Origin: Bryopsis sp. KO-2023
Lineage: Eukaryota; Chlorophyta; Ulvophyceae; Bryopsidales; Bryopsidaceae
DNA length: 64,000 bases
Direction: 5' to 3'
Assembly: GCA_030272585.1 (NCBI GenBank)
Contig: BSYQ01000016.1
Location: 310,001-374,000, forward strand
In this document: positions 20,873 to 31,943 of the stretch, piece after piece
How the letters are laid out: each line of letters starts with the position of its first letter
Position numbering within the stretch: the stretch's first letter is position 1
The notes under the pieces: model-generated
What the model saw: the letters and a program-made list of their open reading frames with translations, nothing else
Told to the model about the DNA's origin: nothing
Databases searched by the model: none
Made by a program: the position numbers and the translations under genes

Positions 20873-21240
20873 ATCAGTGTAGAGATTTGTCCGAGGCCAA
20901 ATCCTATGCGGATACCCCCAGGATCTCACGAAGCTGGTTGACTGCTAGAGTCCCCACTTAGCAGCGAGAGCCAGTACACCGATGAGAAGTCCGGCTGATC
21001 TCTCAGCTTCTTCTCTCTTCAACGTCCCTACGAATCTCCCATGAGTTTGTCCGCCGCAACACCTCAGAACAATAGCCGCTCGAGCATATCCATAACATGT
21101 ATGGCCACTGCTATAGAGATTTGTCTGAGGCCTACATTTCCCCCAGGATCTCATCGAATCACAATCCGCTGGTTGGCTACTAGAGTCCCTACATAGCAGC
21201 GAGAGCCAGTATATGCAGCAGAGCGTCCGGCCATTCCCTG
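20873..21240 (-). repeat. Imperfect ~130-bp direct repeat inside H1
   Basis: Segments at about 20873-20985 and 21108-21230 share AGAGATTTGTC, CCCAGGATCTCA, CTAGAGTCCC and AGCAGCGAGAGCCAGTA in order. Confidence 0.7.
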
Positions 21241-23647
21241 ACCTCTTCGTCCTTTCTGCTCCAGTGCTATTATCTTCAGTGGTCCGCTCCAATGTTTTTC
21301 CGAGTTTGGTTTTCAAATATTGTCCGCTCCGGAATATTGAATTAATCCGCCCTGGTGGTCCAATTTAATCCACCCTGGCGATTCTTTGTAGTCTTCGGCC
21401 AATCCTCTGATGCTTTGGTGAACCCCCATAAGTCTCCATTACATCCTCAGCTTCAGAACATCCATAATCCGCTCGTGACTGAGTCAATCGTTGCATAACC
21501 ACCTTCACGCCTCCAAGTCGGTTGTCGATCAGAACTTCCGCTCAGTGTTGTCCGCTAGGTCGCTTCAACGTTCGCTTTGACGCCCTTTCATTCGTTCCTA
21601 ATTGTACGTGCGACCGTGATCCTCAAATTCCGCCGTGGCTGATATTTTCCGCCTTGACTGATTTTTTTCCCGCTTTGGCTCTTTGAGATCATCAATTCCG
21701 CCTTCATATTCCGCTCACTGGAATTGTGTCGCTTCTTCAGGCACAATATCCGCTTCCACAGGCACAATTCCGCTTCTGCAGCACAATTTCCGCTTCTGCA
21801 GGCACGATATCCGCCTTAAGTATTGGATTTTGTCCGCCCAAATGCTTCTTGTCTTCGTATTCGCTAGCAATGTGATTCCGCCAAGATTAACCCGCCAGTC
21901 ATATCCCAACAGGCTTAATCCGCTGGTCACAATCCGCCAGTCGAATACCCTTCAAGTTCTCTTCAGAACTTCGCTTCTTCCGCCGTAGTCGAAGTTGCTT
22001 TTCTCCTGACAAGGGCATTATCCGCTTCAGTTGCTGTTTCCGCCAACTGATGTACAATTTATCCGCCCGAACGAATTCAGTCACTCAGCTGTATGTGTCT
22101 TCCGTCTCCACGGGTCATAGTTCAGGATTTATTTCGGTTTCTTTCTTTGCTCGGCTTCTGTGGTAATCCGCCCTTCGGTCAGTTCCACGTCCGCTCGAGG
22201 TTCCTTCGTTGGAGAAGAGTAATTTTTGAATGTCCGCACATTCCTTCTTTTGTTTCCCATTGCATGAGCCGCCACCTCCGTCGTCTTTGGATCCTTCTCA
22301 CGGCATCGCTTTGTATGTAAACTTCCCAAAGTTTCACGGTTGCGTCTATAGGTAGTAAATAACCAACTGGGTATCTCCATTTACTCCATCCCTATAGAAT
22401 CGCAATGTGTGCTCATTTTTCGAGCCCGCTATCTCTTCGATACTGTCTAGATCCAAACACGAGTCGATTCCTTTCACCATAGATAGTCCGCTCTCATCAA
22501 TGCTCGGTTAGTCCCCAAGTTCCGCCACTTCAAACTTGTTGACTTCCACGCGAAATATATTCCATATACCTTCCGCCACAGAGATTACCTTTTAACCCCC
22601 GCCTTCCAAAGAACCTTGGAAATAGTCCGCCAGCAACAAGATAATCTTGTCCGCACTATCCATTTAGATACCACTAAATAGAAAGCTCCGCAAGAAAGAG
22701 TTAAAGGAATGTCAGTCCGTCGACGTCCGCTCCTCAGACAAATAACGCGGGTACCACTTGGCAGTGTTCACCTTCCCCGATAGTTTTTGTCTCTCCTTTA
22801 CCTTGCACGTCCAAAGTTAAATCGCCTTTGGATAATCCCCTTGGTCCTCCTTCTGCGCGCTTGTGGCTTGGCAAATCCGCTCTTGATCCTATTTTCAGCT
22901 AGGTTTAGTTTGCTGGAAGTCAATGCACGCCTTCCCGAGAAGAAAGTATCCGGGTAACCCCCGTCGGGTTACTCCTTGTTCGAACAGCAGTTCCGCCTGA
23001 GGGGAACTGTGCATCCCTGCTCGCCCCTTGACAAGCGACTTCCCGACGTAACTAATCCGCTTAGCGGGTTAGCACATCTTGATTTTGGCTCCGGCTTGAG
23101 CCTCATCAAGTGTCGGAAGTCCTCCTCCTTTTCCTTCACGCTTGACTTGCCTCTGGAGGAAGACCTTCGTCTTCTCTTCAGCACCTTGAATGATAATCTC
23201 CAGCTCAACCGACTAGCGGGCCAGTGTTCTGACCACGGCTGTCCAGAACACTGGTTGAGGAGCTTGCCCCCGTTTTCCTGCTGCAAGATATCCCCGTCAG
23301 AGTTCCCGCTTTGTCGCCCAAACAGTCCCCTCTCAACTGTTGGTATTTCGCCCGAAATCTTGAGCTCTTCATATCCTCTTCTGTCCGCTGGTTTCTGCAT
23401 AATATGTGGCACTTCCGCCCGTGGTCTTGTATTGAACGAAAGCCTTGTAATCCGCCTTCCAAATCAGCATAGTCGTCCCTTCTTGTAGTTCCACGCAAGT
23501 TCACCTTCAAAATCCGGCTCTAGCGGTCGTATTTAACCCGCTCTGGCTATCTGATTTCATCTGCCTTTGGAATTCGTTTTGAAGTCCGCCCTTGAGCTTT
23601 TCATAGTCCGCCTGATGAAGCTTTACTCCGCCCGAAGGCTAAACTTT

Positions 23648-23810
23648 TAGTCCGCCCTCTAGGTGTTTAATCCGCCTAAGGGCTTAGTCCTCTTTAGTCC
23701 GTCCTCCAGGTGTTTAATCCGCCTAAGGGCTTAGTCCTCTTTAGTCCGTCCTCCAGGTGTTTAATCCGCCTAAGGGCTTAGTCCTCTTTAGTCCGCCCTC
23801 CAGGTCCGCT
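23648..23810 (-). repeat. 48-bp tandem repeat inside H1
   Basis: Three and a fraction units containing GTTTAATCCGCCTAAGGGCT and TTAGTCCTCTTTAGTCCG. Units differ by one or two bases. Confidence 0.9.
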
Positions 23811-26800
23811 TCTCAGGTCCGTCTTCCTCAAGGTTGCGGTCTTAGACTTCCTACTTCAAATTATCGTGTTCCTCCTTGTCCAAGTTGAACTTTGCTGATA
23901 TAAGGAATCCTTCGGAAGTTTAATGTCGAGTAAAGACACACACCTTAACACAGGCGTTCAAAACAATCAGGAATAGACCGTTCTCCCTATGGACAAGGGT
24001 GCCGACGGATTACCCGGTTCTGCACATTTCACTGAATGGGCTGTCAATGCACAATACTCGAATTAAATTCTTCCTCCACTCATATTTGCAGTCCGCTGAC
24101 AGAGCTTGAAGCATCTTCTTTTTGTCGAACTTATTAACATCTTCAACAATCCGCCACACTCAGATGACTCTAAGGAGTTCTGGTGTGCGTTCCAACGCTT
24201 CGTTCTTAGCTCCAAGGTACTTGGTTTCCCTCTTAGTCCGCCTTTTGAAGAGGTTCACCACTTCTCTCTCGACTGGTATATTTCTCCACTTCAACAAATC
24301 TGCCCGCTCACTCGCCTTAAGTGTAGCATCCAAGGAAACTCTGTTTTCCGCCCTGACCACCTGTCAGTGGATACTCCGCGGTCGCTAGTTTGGACATCTA
24401 GCGCGATTTGTTTGTTTGTCAACCTTCAACCAGATTGCTTCGCCTGGTTCAAGCTCTCCTAGCTTGGGTCTCTCAGTATACACCATAACAGTCTTGCCAG
24501 ACTGATTGAAACTACCGCACCTCAATAGTTTCCCAAGCTTCTTCGTCCACGTGGTGCTCATTGCTTGGTATGGCGTTTTAGGTTGCTCTGGTTGCTCCAC
24601 AAAGTTAGACCTCGGCGTGGATTGCGCCATCCCTGGTCTTCGGGATTTGTCTGGCATTCTGGCATCCATCCATCGTGCACACCTGGATTTCCGCCTCTTT
24701 GTTGATTATGCTCCACGCATAACCGCCGCTTCCACGCTCAATCTTTATTTGCCTCCTCTCCAGCCAATCCGCCTTCCGCTATGCTTTTCGCCATTCCAGG
24801 AAGTCCCCATCCCCTGTTTCCGCTTGACAAGTAGCCAGCCAAATCTCTTTTAAAAGATCCGCTCAGGAAATCCGCCCCAACTCTCTTTGAGATGGGCGTT
24901 ATCAGACCCACTTCCCTGTGGTTGTCCGATTGATTCGCTGCTTCCTTTGTCCGCGTTTTGGGTTCTTCTGGTAATGGTCTCTTATTTCTCAAGCATTTCT
25001 TATCTGCCTAGGAAACTATATATCACACAAGTGTAGTGGCACTTAAATTCCGCCACTTGTCCTCCATTGATCAAGCAATATCCGCCTGTCTTGTAGTCTA
25101 ATTCATCCTTCCAGGCTTGTTACCAAGACGTAGTATTTCCGCTCTTGGTGACCACTATTTGCTGGAATCCGCTCTTGAGCAATGCTCGGTCAATATTTGT
25201 CCGCTAAGGCTTCAAATGAGAGCTGTATTCCGCTTCTTTGATCGTGGTTCTTCCACCTTCTCCATGGTGGACAACTTCTTCAATTTGCGGAATCAAAGCA
25301 CTCCTTTTCCCGGCCACAAAGCTTCAAAACTTCCATTTACTCGCTTCTCGGTGTCTAGGATAGTTTGGAACCTTATAGTCCACTTTGGAGTCAGCTTTGG
25401 AGTCCATTCTCCCCATCATCATTGCTGGATCCATCCATTCCATGCCTGCTTCAGGATTGTCCGGTTTAGGTCGAATCCGCTGGCGCCATAGGCTGCTCAA
25501 GCTAGTAATCCGCCTATACACTCTAGTGTTCCGCCATCTGAAGCAATATCCGCCCATGTCGTGGATATCTGTCGTTAGCTTCTTTTCAATTTCAATTCCA
25601 GTCAATATTTCGCTTGCTGGTCCTTCAAGCTTTGGATTAAGCTCCTGGAAATCTCTATTTAGTGGCGCCCTTCTTAGGTCGGCCTACTTGTTCAAAATTT
25701 CCGCTTTAATCCCCAACTGACAGTAGTATTCCGCCTCCAGCACCTCTTGAAGTCTTAATGATGATGCAATTCCGCTACTGTGAAGTACTTCATCCAAATG
25801 TGTCTTCTGTGGTAGGACTCATCTCCCTGGCACTAAATAATCCGCTTCTCTGACAAGTTTCCTCCACTCCGACATGCTCTTATGCATCTTTTTCCGCATG
25901 CTTTGTCATTTGCAGGACCTTCCATAATTTTGTCCGCTTGTCAACAGTAGAATACATTACTCAGCGCTCAACTCTCCCAGACACATAACTTTTTCCGCTG
26001 ATCCTTGAGTTTGCGCTTTTCCTTTAAATTATTTTGTCAGTCGCACTCCTTATCCGCTTGGTAGCTTTTTCCACTCTTCAGGTTCGGATAACTCAATGCC
26101 TTACACTGGCTAATACGAGTATAATCCGCCCTTACTTCCAATCCACTTGATAATCCGCTTGTGCTCTTGCTTCTGACAAAAATCCGCTGACTCTTTGCTC
26201 GCGCTCCATGCTGTTCAAAGCTCGAACTGTTACAAAACACGCTTGTCGGTGATCATATTTGAATGCTCCATATGATATATATAATAGCCAATATAGGGAA
26301 ACTTGGCTTCTACCCGCTCCAGGTTGGTTCTTGTATGGAGGTAGGTGACTATAGACAATCCGCTATTTTATGGCCTTCGCCACTTGACGTTGCAGGCACA
26401 AATTTCCGCTTCTGCGGCCACAGAGTGTGATCAATGTCCGCCACAACATTAGCTTGGAATCTTCATCCATTTCCGCTTCAGCTTATGGCATTTACTCTTC
26501 ATGAGTAGTTGAACTTTCCGCTCAAGGAATCACATATAATCCCAGTAGCTTTACTATCCGCTCTGGCTTTGTTGATTTCCGCTTGGCAGTTCTACTGTCG
26601 CCATATGAACACTTTTACTCCGCTCTTTGGATGCCTGTATTGTCTGTCACTTAGTCCGCTTGCACCTTTGCTGCATTGGAATTTCCGCTCAAGACACACA
26701 CCCTCATCGCCTTTGCATTCTGCCTCAGCAGTCCGCGCTGACAGTCCGCCTTTGCCTTAGCTTTTAGTCCGCTTAGTGCAATAGTCTGACGGCTGTAATT

Positions 26801-27714
26801 TGGTCGATGAATACTCCTTAGACTTTTGGGTGTTGTTCTTGGCGCTAGACTTCCATTTGTGGCTAGTATTGTGAGCCATATCCACTCAATGGTTTGTGGT
26901 AATGTCCGCCCTGACCAGACGTATGATTCCGCTTAGTCCTTCAGCCAATAGTCCTTGGACCTGACCATCCAGGTTGGCTCTTTTATTTCCGCTCTGGTTC
27001 TTGACGGTCTAATTTAATCCGCCTGACGGTATAATTTAGTCCGCCTTGACGACCTCATTTAGTCCGCCTCTGCTATTCCGCTGTTGAAAAGAGAATGAGT
27101 TTTCCGCTCGTGATTCTCGGTTGGTTCCATGGCAACTCGATTAGTTCCAAAGAATACCACCATACACTTCCACGGCAATAACCTCTAATTCTTCTTCTTC
27201 ACTCAGCCCGGAATATCACAGTCCGCTACCACATCCATTAGACCTCAAAGTTTACCCACAAGATATCCGCTCAGAGCTTCAACAATGCTTCACTTGCCGT
27301 TCATAACATTAAGTCACAAACATCCAATGTGGCACTGCTATTGCGTGCTCCTTAATCAGATTCAAACTCTCGAGAATGCTCGATAGCTCGCGGCAAGCTA
27401 CATTTAATCCGCTCGTCTTATATCCGCTTGTGTGAGGTCTTGGCTTATTGAAAGTCCATTCCAAACGAACTATATACTCTCCACCAGCTCCTTCTGCAAC
27501 AAATCATTCTGCATACTTAATAGCTTAGCAGATGATTCCTTCTCTTCCGCCCTGCGTACTTAGCAGCTTTGCAGGCGGTTTAATCCCCCACTTGGGCGCG
27601 TTGAACTCCACTATCGCTTGAACTTGGTTTGTAGGTAACTGGCAGGCCGCTCTTCCGCTCTCTATTAGCCTGGCGACTTCTTTTCTCTCTTTGTCTTCTT
27701 GTCGCTAGTTGTGC

Positions 27715-28122
27715 TTACATTCTTCCGCTATGGTCCAACTCTTGGCAGTATAAAGTCTTTGTCTTGTTATCTTCGCACTGAAAATCCGCTCTTTTGCGGT
27801 TGCTAGTCCGCTGGGTGATCAGCCCAGGCGGTTTGTGCGTTGATACAGACTCGTTTCTGCTCCTGCCATGTAACACAACCTCCAGCTCCTGTTTCATGAC
27901 CGCCTCCAACGCTTGATGTATTAAAATCCGCCTCCAACGCGATCGCGAAACTACCGTAGTTCTAGCCTCGATACTTCGCCGATATTCCGTGTTGTGTGTC
28001 CGCTGGTGCTCCTCCAAGCTCAACCGCTTTAGCTCACAACAACACCGCCTATTCTTCCTCCTCCGAGTTGGAATATCAGAGTCCACCCAGCAGAGTGTAA
28101 GGGCAGCAGTTCGCTGGGCCAC
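27715..28122 (-). CDS. H1 short ORF (135 codons), unknown, doubtful
   Basis: ATG-initiated frame in the sense direction, matching 61272-61694 in H2 over most of its length with scattered substitutions. Basic and cysteine-containing (RRCCCELKRLSLEE). A frame difference near the end gives different C-termini (DHSGRM versus a longer tail in H2). No family recognised. The GCGGA carpet shapes its codons, so it may be chance. Confidence 0.25.
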   Translation of the reverse strand: MAQRTAALTLCWVDSDIPTRRRKNRRCCCELKRLSLEEHQRTHNTEYRRSIEARTTVVSRSRWRRILIHQALEAVMKQELEVVLHGRSRNESVSTHKPPGLITQRTSNRKRADFQCEDNKTKTLYCQELDHSGRM

Positions 28123-29064
28123 TTTGCCCGCCTTCTGCCTCTGTCCACCCTCACTCTCCGCCGTTTCCGTTTAACCGCTTTGGCGGACTTCGTTTTTCCG
28201 GCTCTGGCGAACTACCTCGGAGTTCTGTCCGCTCCCTTTTTCCGCCACCTATTTTGTCCGCTGCGCCATTTTGTCCGCTGTCAGACTCTGGCCTTTTCCA
28301 TTCGCTGTCTGACTTTGGCTCGTCCGCTGCACTTCCGGCTCGCCATTTCCGCTCTGCGGATTCCGATGTAACACTTCCGCTCCGCGGATTCCGCTGTGAT
28401 ACTTCCGCTCTGCCAAATTCCGCTGTAACACAGTGTGACATGACTGTATGTCCGACAACGGAATTTCTGGCAGCTGTCACAGGCGCAGTCGTCGACTTCT
28501 TGCGCAACAACTATCCGCCACCACGCGTTGGCCGTCCGTGTGTCGAACTTCCCTCACAAACGTTGACTCGAACTTGGTTCGTCCATAGGTGGTTCGTTTG
28601 TAGGAGATCTTTGCAGATCTGCTGTAGATCTTCTTCCAGAAATTTCCAGGTTCAGTCGAAACTCTGTCTTAGGGAAACTTAAGCTCTCAGCTTTCCTTTC
28701 CACTGCTTTTCGACCTGTTTCGACCTGTTTCGAACTCCTTTTCTGCTCCTGAGGTTCCCCTGTAGCTTATAGCTTTTAGGGTCCCTGTGGATTCCGGAAT
28801 TTCTGTAGATCTAACCCTTAGATCTCTCCCTGCGACGGGTTCCTTTTCGTTTTCTTCTCCTCGCCTCTACCCCGACCTTTCCAGTGCTTACGAACTCGTC
28901 GCTCGCACTCGCGCTCCTTCGATCCCACCTAGCACCACCCCCTTTGGTGCCATCACTCCTTGCCCATCCCCTCTTGATAGGCACTTAACCTAGCCACTGA
29001 CTTTTTCGTCGTCAGGTGGCTCCTCCTACAGGGTCGTCCGTCCTCGTCGTTTAAGGACGCCCAA

Positions 29065-29076
29065 GCTCCGAAACCA
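29065..29076 (-). promoter_or_regulatory. H1 primer-binding site candidate
   Basis: TGGTTTCGGAGC on minus, 3 nt (TTT) after the LTR terminus TATCA. Confidence 0.7.
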
Positions 29077-29079
29077 AAA

Positions 29080-29309
29080 TGATAGGGGCCCTTCCCCCTC
29101 TGGGGGAAGGGTAGATAGGGGCCCTCCTCCAAGTGGAGGAGGGTAGAACGTGGGAACACAACACAATAGCAAACCCAGCCCCAAAGGTTACACAATGTCA
29201 AAAATACAACCCCTTTTATACCGTCCACAACACACTAACCCCTTACTCTACAGTGACACACCCACTCACCGATGGGACATCTAGACACTAACCTCGTCAC
29301 CTCGTATCA
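29080..29309 (-). repeat. H1 5' LTR
   Basis: 230 bp. TATAAAAG on minus lies at 29220-29213. The U5 end carries two adjacent 10-bp-stem hairpins (see H2 5' LTR for positions in sense orientation). Confidence 0.93.
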
Positions 29310-29314
29310 GTTCT

Positions 29315-30084
29315 CCTATCGCGCAGTGCAGCCAGCCAACGTTTCTGACGACGCCATGGACCCCAAGAATAATTCCACCCCTTCGATTGGCAGGGATGAG
29401 GAAGCACTGAATGTGTGGGAAACACTGTCCCACACAAGGAGCTTTGCAAGCGAGCCGGCAAGATTTCCGCCACAGGAAAGATCAGCAGCACAGCCGCCAG
29501 GGCTCAAAGAGGAAGTGGAAGTAAAAGAAGAAGTGGAAGTGAAAGAAGAAGAAGGAGGAGGTATCAGAGGACCCTCGGAATTGGTGCGGAACTTGAATGT
29601 GGGACACAAGGTGTGGGACAGTCGAACCATGCAATGGTGGGCGCCGGAAGTGCTGGACTACCTCCGAAGGCGAAGGATGGAAGCAGCGGACAGACACGAA
29701 GAAAGAGACGAGAACCCGCTGGATTGGATGGCGCAGCAGCGTTACCAAGAAGAATTACAGGCTATCGACCGCAGTGCCAAGGAAATGGAGTTTAGCCTTA
29801 ACGGAGGCCGGGGAGACGATACACCACAGATCAGGGAGGAGAGAGCTAGGACCACTGCAATGCGGCAGTACTTCGCGGACCAACTGTTGCTGGCCGAGCA
29901 CCATGCCAACTTCGCGGTGAAGGCGAAGGAGCTGGCTGAGAAACGCTGGGAGAGGGCTTACAGCACAAGGGTGGACGAGGCTCAAAAGCTTTATCTGCAG
30001 GAAATGGCAGAACTGCGCGAGAAGGAACCCGAAGGAGCGAGGCTGACTTTGGGACCGTTACCACAAACAGGACGTTTTCACTAG
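29315..30084 (+). pseudogene. G Gag-protease, C-terminal segment after H1
   Basis: In the frame of PIEF before H1 (19803-19822), it continues SYRAVQPANV through acidic and helical sequence to the TAG at 30082-30084. A has an equivalent ~210-residue tail after PIEF (GHVPIEFLHTTTPES). It contains Lys/Glu repeats (EEVEVKEEVEVKEE) and a charged helical C-terminal half. Function of this post-protease domain is unknown. It belongs to the same reading unit as 16652-19822. Confidence 0.7.
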
Positions 30085-30125
30085 GGCCAACCAAGCGACA
30101 GCTGCTCTGTCGATACCTCGGAGAC

Positions 30126-31380
30126 ATGCAGCATTGGCTTGGCCAAGTGAAGGAAATAAAGCGACGGAAACAGTTGCAACGAAAGCTGAAGAAGAAAAGG
30201 AGAGGAAATCGTGGAGGACGAAAGCACAAACCGAAACAGTGGCAGAGGTGGAGCAAAGGAAGAGAAGGCAGCCCTGTGGGAGTTAGCTACTCGTGGCCGT
30301 TCCGTAAACACTCTTCGTGGGATGAGCAGTGTCTCCGATACTGTGACCTATTGACGGTGGAAATACAAGAAACACTGGAAAAGAAGAGGGAAGAAGGTCG
30401 TCGTTCAGAAGAAAAGAGCAGCAGCAGTGCAAAAGAAACAGTGGGTGAAAAAGAAAAGGGAAAAAGAATTGAAAAAGAAAATGAAAAAGGGGCTGAAAAA
30501 GGAAAAGAAAGCAGAAAAATAAAAGAGAAAAGAACTGGGGTTTTAAGAGATGAAAAAGAAGAAGAACAGGTTTTTGGGAAAGATCAAGAAAAGAATGTAT
30601 GGGCTGGGGTAATGCCATTAGGCAAATCCGAAAAATCTGTAGGAAACACTGCTGTAGAAACCACGATTCCGATCTACTCTGTTTCCAAGCGTGACAAGGT
30701 ATCACTGCGAGAAAAGATAGAAAGTTTGAAAATTTCAGAAGATTTGGAACCATATCAGAGGAAAGAAATAGTTGAATTACTCGAAGCATTTCCCGATGCC
30801 TGTGCCTGGACATCTGGGGAAGTGGGCCAAACGAACGTCCTCTACCACGAAATACCCACCAGCGATCACCCACCACTTCGGCAGAATCCTTACCGATTCA
30901 GTCCTGCCGAAAATGCTGTGGTCAAGAAGGAGGTGGAGAAAATGCTGCTAGATGGAATCGTTCGCCCGTCCACTTCCGCCTGGGCGTCTCCTATCGTACT
31001 TGTGCCGAAGCCTGATGGAACGGTCCGTTTCTGTGTGGACTACCGCAAGGTGAACAAGGTGACGACCAGGGACATGTTTCCGCTACCACGGATCGAGGAT
31101 GCACTGAACCAATTCGCAGAGTCGAAGTACTTCACGGCTCTGGACCTTCGCTCGGGATACTGGCAAGTTCGGATGAGCACTACTGCTGCGGAGAAGACGG
31201 CGTTTACTACCCAGGAAGGACTCTACGAGTTCGTGGTGATGCCATTCGGCCTCAGCAATGCTCCGGCTACATTCCAGAGGATGATGAACAAGGTGTTGGG
31301 ACCACTGCTATGGAAGGGAGTAATTGTATATTTGGACGACATTGTGATACACGCGACCACTTGGGAAGAGCATCAGCGTC
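30126..31380 (+). CDS. pol: G reverse transcriptase ORF, 5' segment (interrupted by A2)
   Basis: Starts at ATG 30126 with a basic, Lys/Glu-rich N-terminus of ~170 codons. RT follows: SAWASPIVLVPKPDGTVRF, VDYRKVNK, ALDLRSGYWQVRM, MPFGLSNAPATFQ and the active site VYLDDIVI. The A2 LTR enters after CAT CAG CGT C at 31380. Removing A2 and one AGCGTC repeat restores HQRLLKEVLSRL without a frame change, and the ORF continues at 53954-54750, 684 codons in total including stop. Confidence 0.93.
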
Positions 31381-31911
31381 TGTAACCCCAAACCACGTCG
31401 CCTCCACCGTTTTCGTCACACTGGTCAAGGCCAGAGTGCTATCGGGTAGAGGAGGGGTAGTTAGGACAGTCCAGCCACAGTCTGGAAGTAGCAGTCCAGC
31501 TGCGGAAATGACGAGGTTGGACGGTCCTAAAGGTAGAGACTAAGGGAAGGGATTGAGGGAGGTTAGGAAGATCAGCTAGGCTTGATAGGTTAGGTAGTCC
31601 CCATCAGTAGGTGGGATCCTAGGTGATCAGTGGGACTAGGGTGAGTCAGGCGGCAGCCTATTTAATGGCTGATCTTAGGTTATTGGATTATTCTGGGTGA
31701 GGCTTTTGTGTTTATTCGAGTTTGGACCTTTATTGATTATTGTAAGAAAGCTTGTGTGAAGAGTCCTGAGTAAGGTGCCTTGCAAAGGCCGTGTGATCAA
31801 CTTCAAGAGGGGCTGTCCCCACTTCCGCCGTTCCCGTTCTGCAGAAACGCCATCACCACCGTTAAGTACGGCTGCAGGGGTGACCCCAGAGGTCAAGGTT
31901 ACCCTATTTGT
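31381..31911 (+). repeat. A2 5' LTR
   Basis: 531 bp from TGTAACC to CTATTTGT. The final GGTTACA present in both A 3' LTRs (8059-8065 and 53941-53947) is absent here, and the PBS follows directly. TATTTAA at 31659-31665 may be the core promoter. Confidence 0.92.
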
Positions 31912-31923
31912 TGGTTTCGGAGC
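31912..31923 (+). promoter_or_regulatory. A2 primer-binding site candidate
   Basis: TGGTTTCGGAGC abuts the shared LTR sequence with no spacer. Confidence 0.7.
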
Positions 31924-31943
31924 CAGGTTGCGCACACTTTTGA

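Larger units (their letters stand above)
20053..29064 (-). other. H1 internal region, GCGGA-carpeted, no gag/pol
   Basis: 9 kb without a recognisable gene. On the plus strand TCCGC (TTCCGCT, TCCGCC, AATCCGC) recurs about every 30-60 bases through most of 20,600-29,000, whereas GCGGA on plus is rare. ORFs here are short and domain-free; the only ones also preserved in H2 are the 119- and ~135-codon frames near 28150-28510 and 27715-28122. Confidence 0.75.
19823..29309 (-). mobile_element. Element H copy 1 (H1), large non-coding LTR retrotransposon
   Basis: Two 230-bp LTRs, identical by eye, bound 9.03 kb, with the duplication GTTCT (19818-19822 and 29310-29314). PBS (29065-29076, minus) and PPT (GGGGGGGGGGAGTAGT, minus, beside the left LTR) fix the orientation. 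No RT, integrase, protease or zinc-knuckle motif is seen in six frames, so this is a LARD-type element. Its interior is carpeted with GCGGA in the sense direction (seen as TCCGC on plus). H2 at 60096 repeats the first 3.9 kb. Confidence 0.93.

Noticed and set aside
28254-28682. 142-codon frame in H1, mirrored in H2 at 60712-61140
   Set aside because: Antisense to the element and Ser/Leu/Arg-rich; explained by the GCGGA carpet read on the other strand.
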